Origin: Gammaproteobacteria bacterium 42_54_T18
GTDB taxonomy: Bacteria > Pseudomonadota > Gammaproteobacteria > Pseudomonadales > Ketobacteraceae
Direction of reading: 5' to 3'
Length of the DNA: 35,001 nucleotides
Assembly: GCA_002163245.1 (NCBI GenBank)
Contig: MAAL01000155.1
Location: 1-35,001 of the forward strand
The translations under genes were made by a program, and so were the position numbers. Each line of letters begins with the position of its first letter. Positions within the stretch are counted from its first letter, which is position 1. Shown here one piece after another: positions 33,150 to 35,001 of this stretch. The notes under the pieces are model-generated. The model saw nothing but the letters and a program-made list of their open reading frames with translations, was not told where the DNA came from and made no database searches.

Positions 33150-34616
33150 CTAGTGCACTTCGATTAACTGTACAGTCCCGTCTGGCATAATTTCGGCCAT
33201 CGTACTGCTAGGTTCATCTAAAAACATTGAAGCAGCAGCGGCAAAGGCAATGCCGACAGCAATAGTCATGAAGAATACGGAAGGTGAGACCAAAGAAAAT
33301 ACCGTGAGAAATAAAACCGCGCCAATATTACCGTAAGCTCCAACCATACCGGCGATTTGCCCGGTGAGACGACGTTTAATTAAGGGTACAACAGCAAATA
33401 CACACCCAGCAGCTGCACCAAGGAAAAAGGAACTTACCATCATGACAGCTACAGCCATCGCGATGGGCCAGTCGCCAGTTATTTGCGACATACCAAAGAA
33501 ACCGATGGAGGCACCACAAAGCAATACAACCAATGATGTTTTACGACCAAATTTATCACTAATAAAACCACCTGAAGGGCAAGATAGTACATCAGTTATA
33601 GCAAAACACGCGCCAAACATACCGGCCAAGGAAATAGGTATCAAAAAGGTATCTTTGAAAAACAATGGCAACATGGAGACTACCGCCAGTTCAGAACCAA
33701 AAGTTACGGCATAGGCGATACTCAAGATAGCGACTTGTTTGAACTTATATTGCAGAACTTTTTCAACAGGTTTATGAAAAATTTCCCGATTAACTTTATA
33801 TATCTGGCTGGCTTGAAACGTATAGATAGCAACTAACACGCCGTATATAATATTTGCAGCTAAGTCACTTAACAAACCTAGTCCAGCAACTTTCCAAGTT
33901 AATACCGCAAGTGCTCCGTACATAGGAACATTCATAGCCAGGTAGAAAAAGAAATCGCGCTTACTAGTAACTTCTAATCCACCAGATTTGTTAGGTTTGA
34001 AATAAGTAGATCCTACTGGAGTATCTCTTACAGATGTATAATAGATGCCTGAATAAATCAGTGCGATAACACCGGTTAACGCAGTGGCATAACGCCAGCC
34101 ATCATCTCCACCAAACATTACTGCAATTGTCGGCAAAGAAAGCGCTGCGACCGCAGAGCCTACATTACCCATACCTTTGTAGATACCTTCAGCCAACCCT
34201 AATTGTCGGGCTGGATACCACTCACTGATCATACGGATACCGATAACAAACCCCGCACCCACAAACCCCATTAAGAAGCGAGCTAGCGCTAGCACTTCAA
34301 AACTTGTTGCGGTAGCAAAGAAGAAACAAAGGCCTGCCGTTGACACTAACATCGCAGTGTAGGTTTTTCGTGGACCATAAACGTCCACCAACATACCGGT
34401 AATAATTCGTGCCGGAATGGTAAGGGCTACGTTGAGAATTAATAGTGTTTTGATCTGTTGATCAGATAAGCCCATGGACTCTTGAATTGCTACCAAAAGA
34501 GGCGCATGGCTAAACCAGACCAAGAAGGTCACAAAAAAGGCAAACCAGGTGGTATGTAATATTTTGGCTCTACCCGTAAAGGAGAGAAAATTCGCTCTTA
34601 AGCTAGTGTCAGTCAT
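33150..34616 (-). CDS. Nitrate/nitrite transporter, NarK/NasA type (MFS)
   Basis: 488 residues with about 12 TM helices, inner membrane. Nitrate-transporter signs: FFVTFLVWFSHAPLL at the start, ARIITGMLVDVYGPRKTYT (the conserved Arg and MFS loop), FLMGFVGAGFVIGIRMISEWYP (nitrate-signature-like helix 4-5 region), YKGMGNVGSAVAALSLP and GMVGAYGNIGAVLFLTVFS (second nitrate signature, GxxGNxGxxxF). The central loop (about 205-290) holds two hydrophobic stretches, a feature of longer NarK/NasA forms. GGAACGGT site before ATG 34616. It is followed by the PP2C/kinase fusion, which suggests assimilatory nitrate uptake rather than respiration. Confidence 0.9.
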   Translation of the reverse strand: MTDTSLRANFLSFTGRAKILHTTWFAFFVTFLVWFSHAPLLVAIQESMGLSDQQIKTLLILNVALTIPARIITGMLVDVYGPRKTYTAMLVSTAGLCFFFATATSFEVLALARFLMGFVGAGFVIGIRMISEWYPARQLGLAEGIYKGMGNVGSAVAALSLPTIAVMFGGDDGWRYATALTGVIALIYSGIYYTSVRDTPVGSTYFKPNKSGGLEVTSKRDFFFYLAMNVPMYGALAVLTWKVAGLGLLSDLAANIIYGVLVAIYTFQASQIYKVNREIFHKPVEKVLQYKFKQVAILSIAYAVTFGSELAVVSMLPLFFKDTFLIPISLAGMFGACFAITDVLSCPSGGFISDKFGRKTSLVVLLCGASIGFFGMSQITGDWPIAMAVAVMMVSSFFLGAAAGCVFAVVPLIKRRLTGQIAGMVGAYGNIGAVLFLTVFSLVSPSVFFMTIAVGIAFAAAASMFLDEPSSTMAEIMPDGTVQLIEVH

Positions 34617-35001
34617 TTTTACCGTTCCAGAAATATAAAATTTTAACCTGACATCCCCATAAGCAATAATGATGCCATAGGGCTAACTCTATGATTCTTT
34701 GCGTATTTTGGTGGCTGGTGATGGCTGCATGCACATTAATGGACCGTGCATGCACCAACAAAGACTGATATGGAGTATTGAAATAGTGGCTTGTCACCTG
34801 AATAGAGCGATTTGTAACAAAACCACCGCAATACCCCGCTACCCTTTAATCAACAACTTTGGGTTACTTCATATAAATGCCGCTTTATCGAAACCTATAT
34901 TTTACTCCACTGCTGTCCCACAGTTTGACATAAAAAAGGCCTAATTCTCGATAAGTGTTACAATGCAAGTGCGAACAAACAACGTAATACAAAAGGAAAA
35001 T
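34617..35001. other. narK upstream region and edge of a further gene
   Basis: No gene of credible length. TGCATGCAC (34726-34734) and GTGCATGCA (34746-34754) form a perfect 9-bp stem in what would be the narK leader, and CATAG/CTATG (34676-34680 with 34689-34693) forms a second, shorter one. Two-hairpin leaders occur in assimilatory nitrate operons controlled by NasT-type antitermination, but I do not see the required hexaloops. On the plus strand TTGACA (34923-34928) may be a -35 box, and the window ends in AAAAGGAAAAT, a ribosome-binding site, so a plus-strand gene probably starts just past 35001. Confidence 0.4.

Noticed and set aside
34676-34754. NasT/ANTAR antitermination leader upstream of narK
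   Set aside because: Two stems exist but the characteristic hexaloops and a T-tract terminator are not seen.
34617-35001. Sigma-54 promoter for narK
   Set aside because: No convincing GG-N10-GC (-24/-12) element found on the minus strand.

Overview
The window looks like chromosomal DNA from a moderately AT-rich, probably marine gammaproteobacterium. Signs are AGGA/GGAGG ribosome-binding sites, hybrid histidine kinases of 7TMR-DISM and HAMP type, a NarK/NasA nitrate transporter next to a PP2C/protein-kinase fusion (a pairing known in Pseudomonas), and AraC-controlled lipid-oxidation genes. I cannot name the genus. I see no rRNA, tRNA, CRISPR array or intact insertion sequence.

Left end (1-2060): about 220 bases that can fold into a chain of hairpins, then two accessory genes for small membrane-anchored proteins of unknown function. 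The second has an immunity-protein-like tail.

NAD / ADP-ribose island (2069-8630): this is the most interesting part. A 120-residue protein is translationally coupled to an ADP-ribosylglycohydrolase (DraG type) on the minus strand. Divergent from it run a NADAR-family ADP-ribose glycosidase, a DUF4291 protein and a bacterial-type PARG. Next come an NrtR-type Nudix-like repressor on the minus strand, then bifunctional NadM (NMN adenylyltransferase plus Nudix) and NadV (nicotinamide phosphoribosyltransferase). NadV stops at about half its normal length. Two of the promoters share an almost identical block: a -35-like CTTGAC followed by the palindrome AGTGGC-N5-GCCAC. A third, longer palindrome lies at the nrtR start. 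The simplest reading is one NrtR regulon that joins removal of ADP-ribose marks to rebuilding NAD from the released nicotinamide. The broken nadV suggests that the salvage arm is decaying or altered in this strain.

Middle (8650-19740): a small membrane protein, an orphan periplasmic binding protein, and a two-gene unit made of an NHL-repeat protein and a HAMP hybrid kinase whose receiver has Glu where the phospho-accepting Asp should be. Then come a YVTN-type beta-propeller protein, a small helical protein behind a hairpin that covers its ribosome-binding site, a possible CheD/CNF-like Cys-His protein, a leucine-rich L-domain lipoprotein that seems to have lost its start by a one-base frameshift, and a large 7TMR-DISM hybrid kinase. 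Several genes here and at the left end finish inside long inverted repeats.

Lipid-oxidation region (19769-31336): a minus-strand run of HisA (eukaryotic HIS6 type), AraC regulator, Baeyer-Villiger-type flavin monooxygenase, short-chain dehydrogenase, PF10118 putative metal hydrolase and acyl-CoA synthetase resembles the mycobacterial virS/mymA locus. Next to it is a desaturase-ferredoxin reductase-ferredoxin fusion, overlapped by an Old Yellow Enzyme gene, with a second AraC regulator divergent from the pair. Both AraC-linked promoter regions contain direct repeats spaced exactly 21 bp, as AraC-family activators usually bind.

Right end (31313-35001): narK, then the PP2C/kinase fusion, with a hairpin between them. 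A ribosome-binding site on the plus strand at the very edge points to another gene just outside the window.
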